DNA of 64,000 nt. It comes from Algoriphagus sp. TR-M9. GTDB lineage: Bacteria; Bacteroidota; Bacteroidia; Cytophagales; Cyclobacteriaceae. The notes beneath the pieces were generated by a model. It ran no database searches and was not told the origin of the DNA. It saw only the letters and a program-made list of their open reading frames with translations. Position 1 is the stretch's first letter. Every line of letters begins with the position of its first letter. Made by a program: the position numbers and the translations under genes. The DNA lies in assembly GCF_027594545.1 (NCBI RefSeq), contig NZ_CP115160.1, positions 3,654,501 to 3,718,500 on the forward strand, in the 5' to 3' direction. This document shows, one piece after another, positions 17,772 to 27,580 of this stretch.

Positions 17772-19691
17772 ATGAGTTATATACATTTTGACAAAACCCA
17801 GCTGATAAATCTTAACTATTCTCTTGAAAGGGAAATAATTAGATCCAATCAATCTGGCTGCTATACCAGCACCTCTATTATCGGGTGCAATACCCGAAAA
17901 TACCACGGACTACTGGTAGCGCCACAGCCACAGATTGACACTCAAAGTCATGTCATGCTATCAACCGTTCATGAAACGGTGATTCAGCATGGAGCGAGCT
18001 TTAACTTGGGCATCAGCAAATTCCCCGGCAATTACTCCCCCAGAGGACATAAGTATTTGGAGGACTTTGACTCAGAGCCTATCCCCAAACTCACCTACCG
18101 GGTGGGAGGAGTACTGCTTCAAAAGGAACTGATCCTGGACACCAATCGGGACCGGGTCATGATCCGATACACCCTACTGGAAGCACACTCTCCCACTAAA
18201 ATCCGCATATCCCCATTTCTGGCTTTTAGAAGTTTTCACGCACTATCCAAGGCCAATACCTATATCAACAAGAAATTCAAAAAAGCGCCAAATGGAGCTG
18301 TTTTCCAGCTTTATGAATCTTACGATCCATTATTTATTCAGCTTTCCAAAAAAGCGGAATTCGTACCTGCACCTGACTGGTATTATAATGTGGAGTATAT
18401 CTTAGAACGCGAAAGGGGGTATGACTATCAAGAAGACCTCTATGTGCCTGGGTATTTTGAATTTGATATCACTAAAGGGGAATCTGTCATTTTTTCAGCG
18501 GGACTGACAGAAGCAGATCCCAAAACCAGACAAAATGCATTTGAAAAAGAAATTGCCCGAAGAATCCCAAGAAATAATTTCGAAAACTGTCTGAAAAACT
18601 CAGCCGGCCAATTCATCAGAAAACGTGATGGCCAAACCAGAGTAATCGCTGGCTATCCTTGGTTTGGATGGTGGGGACGGGACACCTTTGTGGCAGTTCC
18701 TGGGCTTACGCTTACCACAGGAGATAGCAAAACCTTCCTGGACATCATGGATACCATGTCCAAAGACCTGAAAGGCCCTCTTTTCCCAAATGTGGGAAGC
18801 GGTGTGAATTCTAATATGAATTCTATAGACGCGCCACTCTGGTACTTCTGGGCCTTGCAGCAATACATCATATACACCAAAGACAGCAAAACCATCAAAG
18901 ACAGGTATCTCGGTAAAATGAAAGGAATAATAGATGGGTACATGGACGGCACTGATTTCAACATCAAAGTACTGGAAAATGGCCTGGTCTACGGAGGTGA
19001 GGATGGCGTTGCATTGACTTGGATGGATGCAGTGACGCCAGATGGCCCGGTGACTCAGCGCAGAGGTTGCCCAGTAGAAATACAGGCACTTTGGTACAAT
19101 GCTCTATGCTTTTATCACGAACTCACTGGAGACGAGTCCATAGCCGCCCAAGCCGATAAAATTAAAGCAAGTTTCGTGAAAGAGTTCTGGTCAGAAGAAC
19201 TTGAATACTTAGCAGACTGTGTAGATGGAAGCAATAAAGACTGGTCTATCCGCCCAAATATGGTTTTTGCGACCTCGCTCCCATACATTATGCTCAGTGA
19301 AGAGCAGTGCGATATGGTACTGGAAGTTGCCAAATCGAAACTTCTTACCACCAGAGGCATGCGCTCCCTGGCCCCTGATGACCCCGCATACAAGGGATAC
19401 TATTTTGGAGACCAGATCAGCAGAGATCAAGCTTATCATAATGGCACGGTGTGGGTTTGGCCACTGGGACACTTTGTAGAAGGATATATAAAATTACACG
19501 GGAAGTCCAGTTCGAATTTTATCAGTAAAATAATCAAGGGATTCGATGGTGTAATGACGCAGTATGGTGTGGGTGCAGTCGCTGAAATCTACGATGGTGA
19601 CCCTCCACATCGACCCAAAGGAGCTATTTCTCAGGCCTGGAGTGTGTCAGAATTGTTGAGAATGATGGATTTGATCAAAGAAAAAATATAA
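17772..19691 (+). CDS. Glycogen debranching enzyme (amylo-alpha-1,6-glucosidase type)
   Basis: 639 residues from the ATG at 17772 (MSYIHFDKTQLINLNYSLEREI), preferred over the ATG at 17754 because homologues begin MSY-x-x-FDK. An N-terminal beta-sandwich (about 1-270) binds glucan; the C-terminal (alpha/alpha)6 barrel (GDE_C, about 290-635) carries the catalytic acids in segments such as WFGWWGRDTF, GLVYGGEDGVALTWMDA and DQAYHNGTVWVWPLGHF. Intracellular. It removes alpha-1,6 branches of glycogen or maltodextrin. First gene of a three-gene operon with a glycosyltransferase and a GH57 enzyme. Confidence 0.9.
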   Translation: MSYIHFDKTQLINLNYSLEREIIRSNQSGCYTSTSIIGCNTRKYHGLLVAPQPQIDTQSHVMLSTVHETVIQHGASFNLGISKFPGNYSPRGHKYLEDFDSEPIPKLTYRVGGVLLQKELILDTNRDRVMIRYTLLEAHSPTKIRISPFLAFRSFHALSKANTYINKKFKKAPNGAVFQLYESYDPLFIQLSKKAEFVPAPDWYYNVEYILERERGYDYQEDLYVPGYFEFDITKGESVIFSAGLTEADPKTRQNAFEKEIARRIPRNNFENCLKNSAGQFIRKRDGQTRVIAGYPWFGWWGRDTFVAVPGLTLTTGDSKTFLDIMDTMSKDLKGPLFPNVGSGVNSNMNSIDAPLWYFWALQQYIIYTKDSKTIKDRYLGKMKGIIDGYMDGTDFNIKVLENGLVYGGEDGVALTWMDAVTPDGPVTQRRGCPVEIQALWYNALCFYHELTGDESIAAQADKIKASFVKEFWSEELEYLADCVDGSNKDWSIRPNMVFATSLPYIMLSEEQCDMVLEVAKSKLLTTRGMRSLAPDDPAYKGYYFGDQISRDQAYHNGTVWVWPLGHFVEGYIKLHGKSSSNFISKIIKGFDGVMTQYGVGAVAEIYDGDPPHRPKGAISQAWSVSELLRMMDLIKEKI

Positions 19692-19701
19692 AAGACTTTT
19701 T

Positions 19702-20988
19702 ATGAAGGTGCTCATGTTCGGGTGGGAATTCCCGCCACATATTTCTGGAGGTCTTGGAACGGCCTGTTATGGTCTGGTCAAAGGTTTGGCCCATCATAAT
19801 CAGGATATCATTTTTGTAGTCCCAAAACTCTGGGGAGATGAAGAACCATTGGCGGACTTCGTAAATGCCAGCGATGTCATAGTAGACTATAAGGAGAAAA
19901 AATTCAAATCCATCTGGAAAAACCTTACTTACCTCGAAGTCAGTAGTTTCTTGGTACCCTACCTAGGCCCAGATGAATTTAAAAAATTCACGGATTATGC
20001 CATTCATGACCGGACTGATGTGGATGAAAGCATTTTTTCCAACAAGTTTGAATTCAGCGGGAAATACGGCAAAGATCTCCTGATGGAGGTTTCCAGATAT
20101 GCCTTAGTAGCTGCGCAAATAGCCAAAAACAAGGACCATCAAATCATTCATGCGCATGATTGGCTATCTTTTCCTGCAGGGATCGCTGCTAAAGAAATAA
20201 GCGGAAAACCACTCATAGCACATGTGCATGCTACTGAGTTTGACCGGTCTGGTGAAAGTGTCAACCAAACTGTCTATGACATAGAGCGAGCAGGAATGGA
20301 AGCTGCAGATCATGTGCTGGCGGTAAGTCAACTGACCAAAAACACCATTGTGAACAAATATGGAATCCCCGCTCACAAGGTGAGTGTGCTGCACAATGCC
20401 GTGTTGGATGCCAGTATCATCAAATCCAAATACAATAAGAAAGTACCTGAAAAAATCGTCACCTTCTTAGGCAGGATCACCTTTCAAAAAGGCCCAGAGT
20501 ATTTTGTAGAAGCTGCGAAAAAGGTAATTCAGCGTGATCCAAATGTAAGATTTGTAATGGCCGGAAACGGGGACTTGCTAAATAGAATGATAGATCGAGT
20601 GGCTGAACTCCGAATGGGCACCAAATTTCACTTCACCGGTTTCCTCAAGGGAGATGATGTGGATCACATGTATGCAATATCAGACGTTTATGTGATGCCT
20701 TCTGTATCGGAACCTTTCGGAATTTCCCCGCTAGAGGCTGTGCGACACAATACGCCCGTGATTATTTCCAAACAATCAGGAGTAGCAGAAGTGCTGACTA
20801 ATGCCATCAAAATTGACTTCTGGGACATAGACTCCATGGCCGATTCGATCTTTGCCCTGCTGCACTATGACGGAATATCCAGAATGTTCAAAGAGCTGGG
20901 TATTGAGGAATTGAAAAAATTAAAATGGGAACATGTGGCAGAAAAACTGGTCACTGTGTATTCAAATACTTTAGATAAGAAATCATGA
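19702..20988 (+). CDS. Glycosyltransferase, glycogen-synthase-like (GT4/GT5)
   Basis: 428 residues, GT-B fold. The N-terminus MKVLMFGWEFPPHISGGLG is the glycogen-synthase-like nucleotide-sugar loop; the C-terminal domain has GRITFQKGPEYFVEA and the donor-site motif SEPFGISPLEAV. Placed between a debranching enzyme and an amylase, it probably extends an alpha-glucan, as reported for the GT4-type synthases of other Bacteroidota. Donor (UDP- or ADP-glucose) cannot be told. Its TGA overlaps the next ATG (ATGA). Confidence 0.85.
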   Translation: MKVLMFGWEFPPHISGGLGTACYGLVKGLAHHNQDIIFVVPKLWGDEEPLADFVNASDVIVDYKEKKFKSIWKNLTYLEVSSFLVPYLGPDEFKKFTDYAIHDRTDVDESIFSNKFEFSGKYGKDLLMEVSRYALVAAQIAKNKDHQIIHAHDWLSFPAGIAAKEISGKPLIAHVHATEFDRSGESVNQTVYDIERAGMEAADHVLAVSQLTKNTIVNKYGIPAHKVSVLHNAVLDASIIKSKYNKKVPEKIVTFLGRITFQKGPEYFVEAAKKVIQRDPNVRFVMAGNGDLLNRMIDRVAELRMGTKFHFTGFLKGDDVDHMYAISDVYVMPSVSEPFGISPLEAVRHNTPVIISKQSGVAEVLTNAIKIDFWDIDSMADSIFALLHYDGISRMFKELGIEELKKLKWEHVAEKLVTVYSNTLDKKS

Positions 20989-22202
20989 GAACCATCTGCT
21001 TTTACTTTCAAGTGCACCAGCCCTACAGGCTAAAGCCCTATAGGTTTTTTGATATCGGCGAAGATCATCATTACTGGGATGATTTTTCTAACAAAAGCAT
21101 CATGCGCAAAGTAGCCCAGAAGTGCTACCTACCTATGAATGCTTTACTCTTGGAACTTATCGAAAAGTACAACGGGGCGTTTAAAGTCAGCTTTTCACTG
21201 TCCGGAGTATTCCTTGATCAATTGGAGGAATTTGCTCCAGATGTGCTGGAGAGCTTTCAAAAACTGGTAGCAACAGGACACTGTGAATTGCTCAATGAAA
21301 CCTACGCACACGCTTTGGTGGCTTTGAAAAGCAAGGAGGAGTTCAAAGATATGGTGCAAAACCACCAGCAAAAAATTAAAAAGCTTTTCAACGGATACCA
21401 ACCCAAAGTATTCCGAAACACCGAGCTCATTTATTCGGACGAAATAGGCAAAATGGTCTCTGACATGGGATTTGATGCGATATTAACCGAAGGAGCCAAA
21501 CACGTATTGGGATGGAAAAGTCCCAACTACGTCTATTGCAACTCCATAGAACCTAAGCTAAAAGTCCTACTTAAAAACTTTCAACTTTCAGACGACATCG
21601 CATTCCGCTTTGGCAACAAAGCCTGGGATGACTATCCGTTAACCACTGAAAAATTCATTAACTGGATCAATGAAATTCCCGCAGGTGAAGAAGTCCTAAA
21701 CCTATTTATGGATTATGAGACCTTCGGAGAACACCAGTGGGCAGAAACCGGTATTTTTGATTTTATGCGACATCTACCTGAAGCAGTCTTCAGTAAAACC
21801 TCCTTTAGCTTCTCCACTCCATCAGAAGTGTCGGCGAAGATCGCTCCAGTAGGAAAAATCCATGTCCCTATCCCCATCTCTTGGGCAGATGAAGAGCGGG
21901 ACTTGACAGCATGGCTGGGAAATGATCTACAGGATGAAGCTTTTGACCGATTGTATGAAATGGAAAAGCTCGTCAAGTCCATAGACGATGAGGAAATCCA
22001 GCGGGACTGGACCTACCTACAGACCAGTGACCACTTCTATTATATGTGCACCAAGTTCTTTTCAGACGGGGATATCCACTCCTACTTCAGTCCCTATGAT
22101 TCACCTTACGATGCTTTCATAAATTACATGAATGTGCTCAGTGATTTCATGATCCGCGTGAAGGAAAAAATCAATGAAAAAGAAAGCCCAAAAGTCAAAT
22201 AA
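20985..22202 (+). CDS. Glycoside hydrolase family 57 (alpha-amylase-like)
   Basis: 405 residues, no signal peptide, so cytosolic. Typical GH57 start CFYFQVHQPYRL; the candidate nucleophile Glu lies in FRNTELIYSDEIG (about 147) and the acid Asp in LFMDYETFGEHQW (about 245). It acts on alpha-1,4 glucans as amylase or 4-alpha-glucanotransferase. Last gene of the debranching-synthase-GH57 operon, which looks like a glycogen/maltodextrin turnover unit; branching enzyme and GlgC are not in the window. Confidence 0.88.
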   Translation: MRTICFYFQVHQPYRLKPYRFFDIGEDHHYWDDFSNKSIMRKVAQKCYLPMNALLLELIEKYNGAFKVSFSLSGVFLDQLEEFAPDVLESFQKLVATGHCELLNETYAHALVALKSKEEFKDMVQNHQQKIKKLFNGYQPKVFRNTELIYSDEIGKMVSDMGFDAILTEGAKHVLGWKSPNYVYCNSIEPKLKVLLKNFQLSDDIAFRFGNKAWDDYPLTTEKFINWINEIPAGEEVLNLFMDYETFGEHQWAETGIFDFMRHLPEAVFSKTSFSFSTPSEVSAKIAPVGKIHVPIPISWADEERDLTAWLGNDLQDEAFDRLYEMEKLVKSIDDEEIQRDWTYLQTSDHFYYMCTKFFSDGDIHSYFSPYDSPYDAFINYMNVLSDFMIRVKEKINEKESPKVK

Positions 22203-22720
22203 ATCAATTTGATTATCCGCAATGATGCCAGTCACCTTAGAACCTTCGCTTATCTGGTCGGAAGACCGATACTACGACTACGCTCAGTTCAAGTGACCGA
22301 AGACTCCCGCAGGAGCGGTACAGGCTGAAGTGTGCCTCAATTCTAAAGTTTAACATGTGCTGCCATATTGCTTTAGCCTCCTTACTGGCAAAAAAGCGGA
22401 CATACATATAAATCAAAAATGCAAGGACAAGAGACCGGAAATTCCCGGTCTTTTTTTTGCCTGAAAAATTATCTAAGCCTAAAAAGCGCTAGGTAAAACA
22501 CATTTTTTTCATACGCCAAATGCCCTATTTAAGAGGTCTGATTTCATTTCCTAATTTTTAAAATTCACATATCAAATAATTGATTGTCAATTATTTAATT
22601 AACATTTCTGTGACAAAATATGGAAATCCCCTAGAACAACAGCATAGCGTTTTATTGATCGCTTCAGCTAATTTAGGACAGTCAATACCATTCACTAGTC
22701 ACGTTTTAACTATCTCTTTT
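22203..22720. other. 518-base intergenic region with a terminator and a degenerate palindrome
   Basis: No gene-like frame on either strand. GGTCGGAAGACC near 22257 is a small hairpin, CTCCCGCAGGAG near 22305 is a REP-like palindrome, and a terminator sits at 22432-22457. The last 260 bases are A/T-rich and probably hold the promoter of the next gene. Confidence 0.5.
22432..22457 (+). terminator. Rho-independent terminator for the alpha-glucan operon
   Basis: GACCGG / CCGGTC stem with loop AAATTC and eight T. It lies 230 bases downstream of the GH57 stop, so the transcript would carry a long 3' tail. Confidence 0.75.
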
Positions 22721-23803
22721 ATGAAAATCTTATTACTAACTCTACTGCTTTGGGCAACTTCGATTTTGCAACCTGCCGATCCGATTATCCCATCAAAAAT
22801 CTATGATATCAATACAATGCATAGAAAAAATCAAGCCTCCAAATCGCCCAAAAGAATTTACATTCAAAAGTTCCGGGCCCTATTTGAAGTTTACGAAAAA
22901 GCAACTGCCAGCACGCAGGCATCAAAAAAAGAACGTGCTAATCGCGCCACCTATGTATCCGGGACTAAAACCAGCATGGGCGTACAGCTAAGTGGAGTAG
23001 ATGTGCCCGAATTCCAGAAAATGATCAACGAGGCTTACGCAGATTTTGTAGCCCAACTAGAGGCTGAAGGATTTGAAATCATCACCGCAGATGAAGCTGG
23101 GCAAAGTGAATATTACAAAGGCTATACAAAAGTTAAAGGAGGGGCAAGTTCCACAGCTCAGGCTCTGGGCTTTGTAATGGTCACCCCTGAGGGATATGAG
23201 TATTGGGTAAAAGGACTAGATAACTCAGGAAGAGAAAAGTCTACCTTCACAGACACCAGTTCCAAACTATCCCAGGATTTAGGTGACGCTTATGTAGCAG
23301 AAGCTACCTTCATCTTCCCATTTGTAAACCTGGATGCAAATTCATCTGGCTTTACCAATTCATCTTCGGTGAAAGCTAAAATGAACCTACACCTTTCCTC
23401 TGCCCTAGATGTATCTGATAATCAACAGACCACCAGCTTGACATCCTCTCTTAAAGGGTTTGCAAATGCGGGCAATCAAGAAAGATTCTACTCTAGGGTA
23501 AGAATACTAGCAGGCCATTTTGCCAGCGCACCAGTTTTTGATGCATCCGTTGGCCTGAAAAAGAATGTTGATTTTGAAGGGGTTTTTGCAGAAACCAAAG
23601 TACAGGAGACCACGGCTGCCCAGGTAGATTATTTTTCTAAATCCTCCTACCCGCAGCTAGTCATGGTATCCGGAGATGAGATAAATCTTGCTTCCCACTA
23701 TGCAGCATGTGATCCTGCCAAATACATGGAAGTAACCCAAGGTTCTATGAAAGAAATGATTGATACCGGGATACAAACCTTTAAGGACTTATTAAAGAAA
23801 TAA
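22721..23803 (+). CDS. Secreted protein of unknown function
   Basis: 360 residues from the ATG at 22721 (MKILLLTLLLWATSIL), which opens a signal peptide; the 47-residue upstream extension is not convincing. The mature part is Ser/Thr/Ala-rich with Lys-rich segments, no cysteine-based lipobox, and a C-terminal half of alternating hydrophobic residues (ATFIFPFVNLDANSS, KAKMNLHLSSALDVS). No catalytic motif or known domain recognised. It ends at a strong bidirectional terminator and appears monocistronic. Confidence 0.75.
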   Translation: MKILLLTLLLWATSILQPADPIIPSKIYDINTMHRKNQASKSPKRIYIQKFRALFEVYEKATASTQASKKERANRATYVSGTKTSMGVQLSGVDVPEFQKMINEAYADFVAQLEAEGFEIITADEAGQSEYYKGYTKVKGGASSTAQALGFVMVTPEGYEYWVKGLDNSGREKSTFTDTSSKLSQDLGDAYVAEATFIFPFVNLDANSSGFTNSSSVKAKMNLHLSSALDVSDNQQTTSLTSSLKGFANAGNQERFYSRVRILAGHFASAPVFDASVGLKKNVDFEGVFAETKVQETTAAQVDYFSKSSYPQLVMVSGDEINLASHYAACDPAKYMEVTQGSMKEMIDTGIQTFKDLLKK

Positions 23804-23810
23804 TAAGCCA

Positions 23811-23844
23811 AAAAAAGGAGCAGATTTACATCTGCTCCTTTTTT
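23811..23844. terminator. Strong bidirectional terminator
   Basis: A perfect 15-base stem (AAAAAAGGAGCAGAT / ATCTGCTCCTTTTTT) with a 4-base loop, shared by the convergent secreted-protein gene and panB. Confidence 0.9.
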
Positions 23845-23847
23845 CTA

Positions 23848-24669
23848 TCAATAACTCTCCGAGTCATTCGGGAAGTCTTTACTTTTCACATCTTTAATAT
23901 ACTTTCCAAAGGCCTCCATCATTACCCCTTGTAGATCAGCATATTGCCTCAGAAATCTTGGTTTGAATTCCTGCGTGATCCCCAGCATGTCGTGGACAAC
24001 TAAGACCTGCCCATCCACATGCCCCCCGGCTCCTATTCCTATCACGGGAATAGAAACAGACTCTGCCACAGTTTTAGCCAGCTTGGCGGGGATTTTTTCC
24101 AGAACTACAGCAAAGCATCCCAACTCCTCCAATAATTTGGCATCGGAGATCAGCTTTTCAGCTTCTGCATCTTCTTTAGCACGAACGGTGTATGTCCCAA
24201 ACTTGTAAATCGACTGTGGAGTCAAGCCCAAATGCCCCATCACCGGCACTCCGGCGCTTAGGATTCTGGTGATGGACTCACGTATTTCGGAGCCTCCTTC
24301 TACCTTCACCGCATGTGCCCCAGACTCTTTCATGATCCGGATGGTGGACCGTAAAGCCTCAGAACTATTCCCCTGATAGCTACCAAAAGGAATATCCACT
24401 ACCACAAACGCACGGCTGACTGCTCGCACCACAGCTGATGCATGGTAGATCATCTGATCTAAGGTGATGGGCAAAGTGGTCTCGTGACCAGCCATCACAT
24501 TGGAGGCGGAGTCCCCCACCAAAATAATATCGATCCCAGCAGCATCTACGATTTTTGCCATAGAAAAATCATAGGATGTAAGCATGGAAATCTTCTCTCC
24601 TCTATCCTTCATTTCCTGAAGAATATGAGTAGTTATTCTTTTGACGTTTGCGGCAGAATGTACAGACAT
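23848..24669 (-). CDS. panB: 3-methyl-2-oxobutanoate hydroxymethyltransferase
   Basis: 273 residues. First step of pantothenate synthesis: transfers a hydroxymethyl group from methylene-THF to ketoisovalerate. Metal and substrate residues appear in [56 protein letters not shown] and [22 protein letters not shown]. Three bases separate it from the upstream phosphoribosyltransferase, so it is the last gene of the leftward waaA-rsgA-PRT-panB run. Confidence 0.95.
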   Translation of the reverse strand: MSVHSAANVKRITTHILQEMKDRGEKISMLTSYDFSMAKIVDAAGIDIILVGDSASNVMAGHETTLPITLDQMIYHASAVVRAVSRAFVVVDIPFGSYQGNSSEALRSTIRIMKESGAHAVKVEGGSEIRESITRILSAGVPVMGHLGLTPQSIYKFGTYTVRAKEDAEAEKLISDAKLLEELGCFAVVLEKIPAKLAKTVAESVSIPVIGIGAGGHVDGQVLVVHDMLGITQEFKPRFLRQYADLQGVMMEAFGKYIKDVKSKDFPNDSESY

Positions 24670-24672
24670 AAC

Positions 24673-25176
24673 TTAATGAAGGTGTACGGAGAAATTATCA
24701 CCAGAGAAATCAACCCTGATGTGTTCGTTTAAAGTAGTAGAAAGTTCAAATCCTGTGTAATCCGGTCTGATCGGAAACAATCCATGACTGCGGTTGACCA
24801 GTACTGCGATTTCCATTTTGAAAAGCTCTTCATCCAGAAAAGGCTTCATGGCATAGACCAAGGTACGTCCGGTATTTAACACGTCGTCTACCAGGATCAG
24901 GGATTTACCCGTAAGCGTGAGGGGATCAGAAAGTTTCACCTCGGAATTCGCTACACTCACTTTATCCAACAGCACTTCTACTTCCTCTACTTGTAGTTTA
25001 GATATGGCCTTTAGTTCATCAGCGAGCAATTTGGCCAAGGTGACGCCCATACCGGAAATCCCCGCCAAAACTACCCCTGAGGCATGGAGATTTCTTTCGT
25101 AGATCTCGTAAGCCATTCGGGTGATTTTCTTCTTTATCTGTTGATGATTGAGTACTTCGCTCATGGTTTTGTTCAA
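24673..25176 (-). CDS. Phosphoribosyltransferase, PyrR-like
   Basis: 167 residues (163 if the second Met at 25164 is used). The PRPP motif LILVDDVLNTGRTL at about 91-104 and the overall length fit the PyrR/HPRT-like type I family; the following RSHGLFPIRPDYTGFEL segment is PyrR-like. Whether it is an enzyme or a regulator is not clear. Sits between rsgA (48 bases) and panB (3 bases) on one strand. Confidence 0.8.
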   Translation of the reverse strand: MNKTMSEVLNHQQIKKKITRMAYEIYERNLHASGVVLAGISGMGVTLAKLLADELKAISKLQVEEVEVLLDKVSVANSEVKLSDPLTLTGKSLILVDDVLNTGRTLVYAMKPFLDEELFKMEIAVLVNRSHGLFPIRPDYTGFELSTTLNEHIRVDFSGDNFSVHLH

Positions 25177-25224
25177 AATTGAAAATTAGGTCAATTCTCT
25201 TTGCTTTCAAAATTACGAAAGTTC

Positions 25225-26148
25225 TTATCTATGGTCATCCTCTTCATTGAGGATGTTCACGTAGCTTTCATACCTATAGGGATGTATATACCCTTCGGCC
25301 AACTTTTCTAGTACTACGCATCCCGGTTCATTGAGATGCTGGCAATTATTGTATTTGCATTTTCCCAAAAAAGCCCTCATCTCCGGGAAATAATGTGAGA
25401 GCTCCTGATCCTCTATATCTAAGATCCCAAACTCTTTGATCCCCGGGGTATCTATAAGATCTCCACCATTGTCCAGTGCAAAAAGCTCCGCAAAAGTAGT
25501 AGTATGCACACCTTTGGCAGTAAAGCCCGATATCTCCTGCGTATGCTGTTTGGCTTCAGGCACCAGCGCATTCAGCAAAGTGGATTTCCCCACCCCAGAG
25601 TGACCGGAAATCAAGGTTGATTTATTGGCCAAAATAGGTTCAAACTTTTCTTTGAGGTCCAGGTCACTGGCCGCAGATACTTCCATAACTTGATATCCCA
25701 GCGGCTTATATATTTCATAAATATCCAGCAACCAGTCTTCCGCTTTTTCTCCAGACATCAGATCTCTTTTATTCACTACCAAAATGGCCGGAATCCTGAA
25801 GCTTTCCGTACTCACCAAAAACCTATCGATGAACCCCAGTGAGGTTCGGGGCGATTTCATCGTTATCACCAAAATAGCCTGATCTACATTACTGGCTATA
25901 ATGTGCGAAAAATGCTGCTTTCTCGTGGATTTTCGAATCACGTAATTTTCCCGTGGAAGTATCTCCGAAATAACTGCAGTTTCCTGATTAGGCTCCTTGG
26001 CTAGCTCCACCCAGTCTCCCACCGCAATTGGATTGGTCAATTTCAATTCGTCCTGCTTGAATTTGCCTTTCAATCTGGCCGATAGCACCGACTCCCCCAC
26101 CTGCACAGAGTACCAGCTACCCGTAGATTTTATAACTCGTCCTTTCAT
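25225..26148 (-). CDS. rsgA: Ribosome small-subunit-dependent GTPase A
   Basis: 307 residues. Late 30S assembly GTPase. The order of domains is OB fold (1-70), circularly permuted G domain with G4 NKRD (126-129) before G1 GHSGVGKST (182-190) and G3 DTPG (233-236), then a zinc knuckle with C264, C269, H271 and C277. Full length. Its ATG overlaps the TGA of waaA (ATGA), so translation is coupled. Confidence 0.96.
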   Translation of the reverse strand: MKGRVIKSTGSWYSVQVGESVLSARLKGKFKQDELKLTNPIAVGDWVELAKEPNQETAVISEILPRENYVIRKSTRKQHFSHIIASNVDQAILVITMKSPRTSLGFIDRFLVSTESFRIPAILVVNKRDLMSGEKAEDWLLDIYEIYKPLGYQVMEVSAASDLDLKEKFEPILANKSTLISGHSGVGKSTLLNALVPEAKQHTQEISGFTAKGVHTTTFAELFALDNGGDLIDTPGIKEFGILDIEDQELSHYFPEMRAFLGKCKYNNCQHLNEPGCVVLEKLAEGYIHPYRYESYVNILNEEDDHR

Positions 26149-27389
26149 TCCTTAGTTAGTAATCTCTGCACTTCATTAATAATTTTTTGGGCTGCTCCTA
26201 GATTGGAATTGACCCAGCTTTCTGTAGCTGACCGTGCAGCCTGATAAGCTTGCTCTTGCTTCAATTTCTCAAAAACCGCCTGAAGTTCCTGCTCATTTTT
26301 CACTGAAAATCCACAACCATACACCTGGCTTTCTGATGCTTCCGGGAATTTGGAGACCTTTTGCAAATCACCGAAAATCACAGGAACCCCAAAGCCCATA
26401 GGCTCCAAAATATTATGCAAGCCCTTGCCAAACGCACCACCTACATAGGCCATCCTCGCATATTGATAAAGGGAGCTTAGCATACCGATATTATCAATAA
26501 ACAAAATACTGGGAACAGTCTCCTTATCCCATTCTGAATATTTTTCCGATTTCGCTTTCAGTCGCTCCGCCCAGAGTTTCATAGGTTCCGGATCCAGATC
26601 ATGTGGCACAATAATCCACTTATACCCATCTTGCGAATTGATCAGCGGAATCAATAAGTCCATGTCCTCCTGCCACACTGATCCAGCCACCAGGACTGGC
26701 CCCTTTGAGGACCATTTTTCTAAATCTGGAAAGGTTTTTGGGTTAAGCGCGGTTTCTGACACTCGGTCAAAGCGTGTATCGCCTGCCAAGCTAACTGGCT
26801 GGTAGTGTATAGCTTTCAGCAGTTCTACTGTCTGTTTATTCTGCGTGAAAATATGATCAAATTGAAATAAAATACTTCTAAAAAACCCATCCCTCTTGAA
26901 ATACACCTGATCAGCGCGAAAGGAAGCTGAAAACAAATAAAGTGGTACCCCCATTTTTTTTATCTCTTCGATGTGATGATACCATAAATCATATTTCACA
27001 AAAAAAGCCACGGTAGGCTTTAGAAGTCCCAAAAAATTAACTGCATTGGCCCTGCTATCGATAGGAATGTAGGTAATGAAATCAACATTTGGCTGAGGCT
27101 TTTTGACCACATGATCATAGCCGGAAGGACTGAAAAAACTTACCACAATCTGGTATTCGGGAAACTTTGATTTCCACTGAGCGATCACCGGTCTAGCCTG
27201 CTCATACTCACCTAAAGATGCCACATGAAACCAGGCCAGGTTTCCCGAATTTTGGCTTCGGTACTTCTGAAGCCTTTCAAACAGCTGTTTTCTACCCTTA
27301 GAAAAATGTCTAATTTTGGGCAGAAATAGTCCTCCAAGCAGTAATACTACTCTTCCTAAGGCGATTGCAATTTTGTACAGCCATTTCAT
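26145..27389 (-). CDS. waaA: 3-deoxy-D-manno-octulosonic acid (Kdo) transferase
   Basis: 414 residues, GT30 family. An N-terminal membrane anchor (about 3-24) is followed by FLPKIRHFSKGRKQLFERL and the WFHVASLGEYEQARP loop that carries the catalytic Glu. C-terminal donor-binding segments: PVLVAGSVWQEDMDLL, YVGGAFGKGLHNILEPMGFGVPVIFG. It adds Kdo to lipid A on the inner face of the inner membrane. Start of the leftward operon with rsgA. Confidence 0.94.
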   Translation of the reverse strand: MKWLYKIAIALGRVVLLLGGLFLPKIRHFSKGRKQLFERLQKYRSQNSGNLAWFHVASLGEYEQARPVIAQWKSKFPEYQIVVSFFSPSGYDHVVKKPQPNVDFITYIPIDSRANAVNFLGLLKPTVAFFVKYDLWYHHIEEIKKMGVPLYLFSASFRADQVYFKRDGFFRSILFQFDHIFTQNKQTVELLKAIHYQPVSLAGDTRFDRVSETALNPKTFPDLEKWSSKGPVLVAGSVWQEDMDLLIPLINSQDGYKWIIVPHDLDPEPMKLWAERLKAKSEKYSEWDKETVPSILFIDNIGMLSSLYQYARMAYVGGAFGKGLHNILEPMGFGVPVIFGDLQKVSKFPEASESQVYGCGFSVKNEQELQAVFEKLKQEQAYQAARSATESWVNSNLGAAQKIINEVQRLLTKE

Positions 27390-27580
27390 TATCCAAAAGT
27401 AGGTATTTGAGTGGAAATAGTATTAATCGCATTAATTTCAGAAAAACAGCTTTCTCCATTTCGGGAAATTCGGTACAGCTTGCAAAAAAGACTCTTTCAT
27501 CCGTGCATTTCCATTCAAAAATCTGTACTTTCATTACCCTTGTTTTTTTCGAAAACCTATTATTCCAGTTTGTTTTATAA

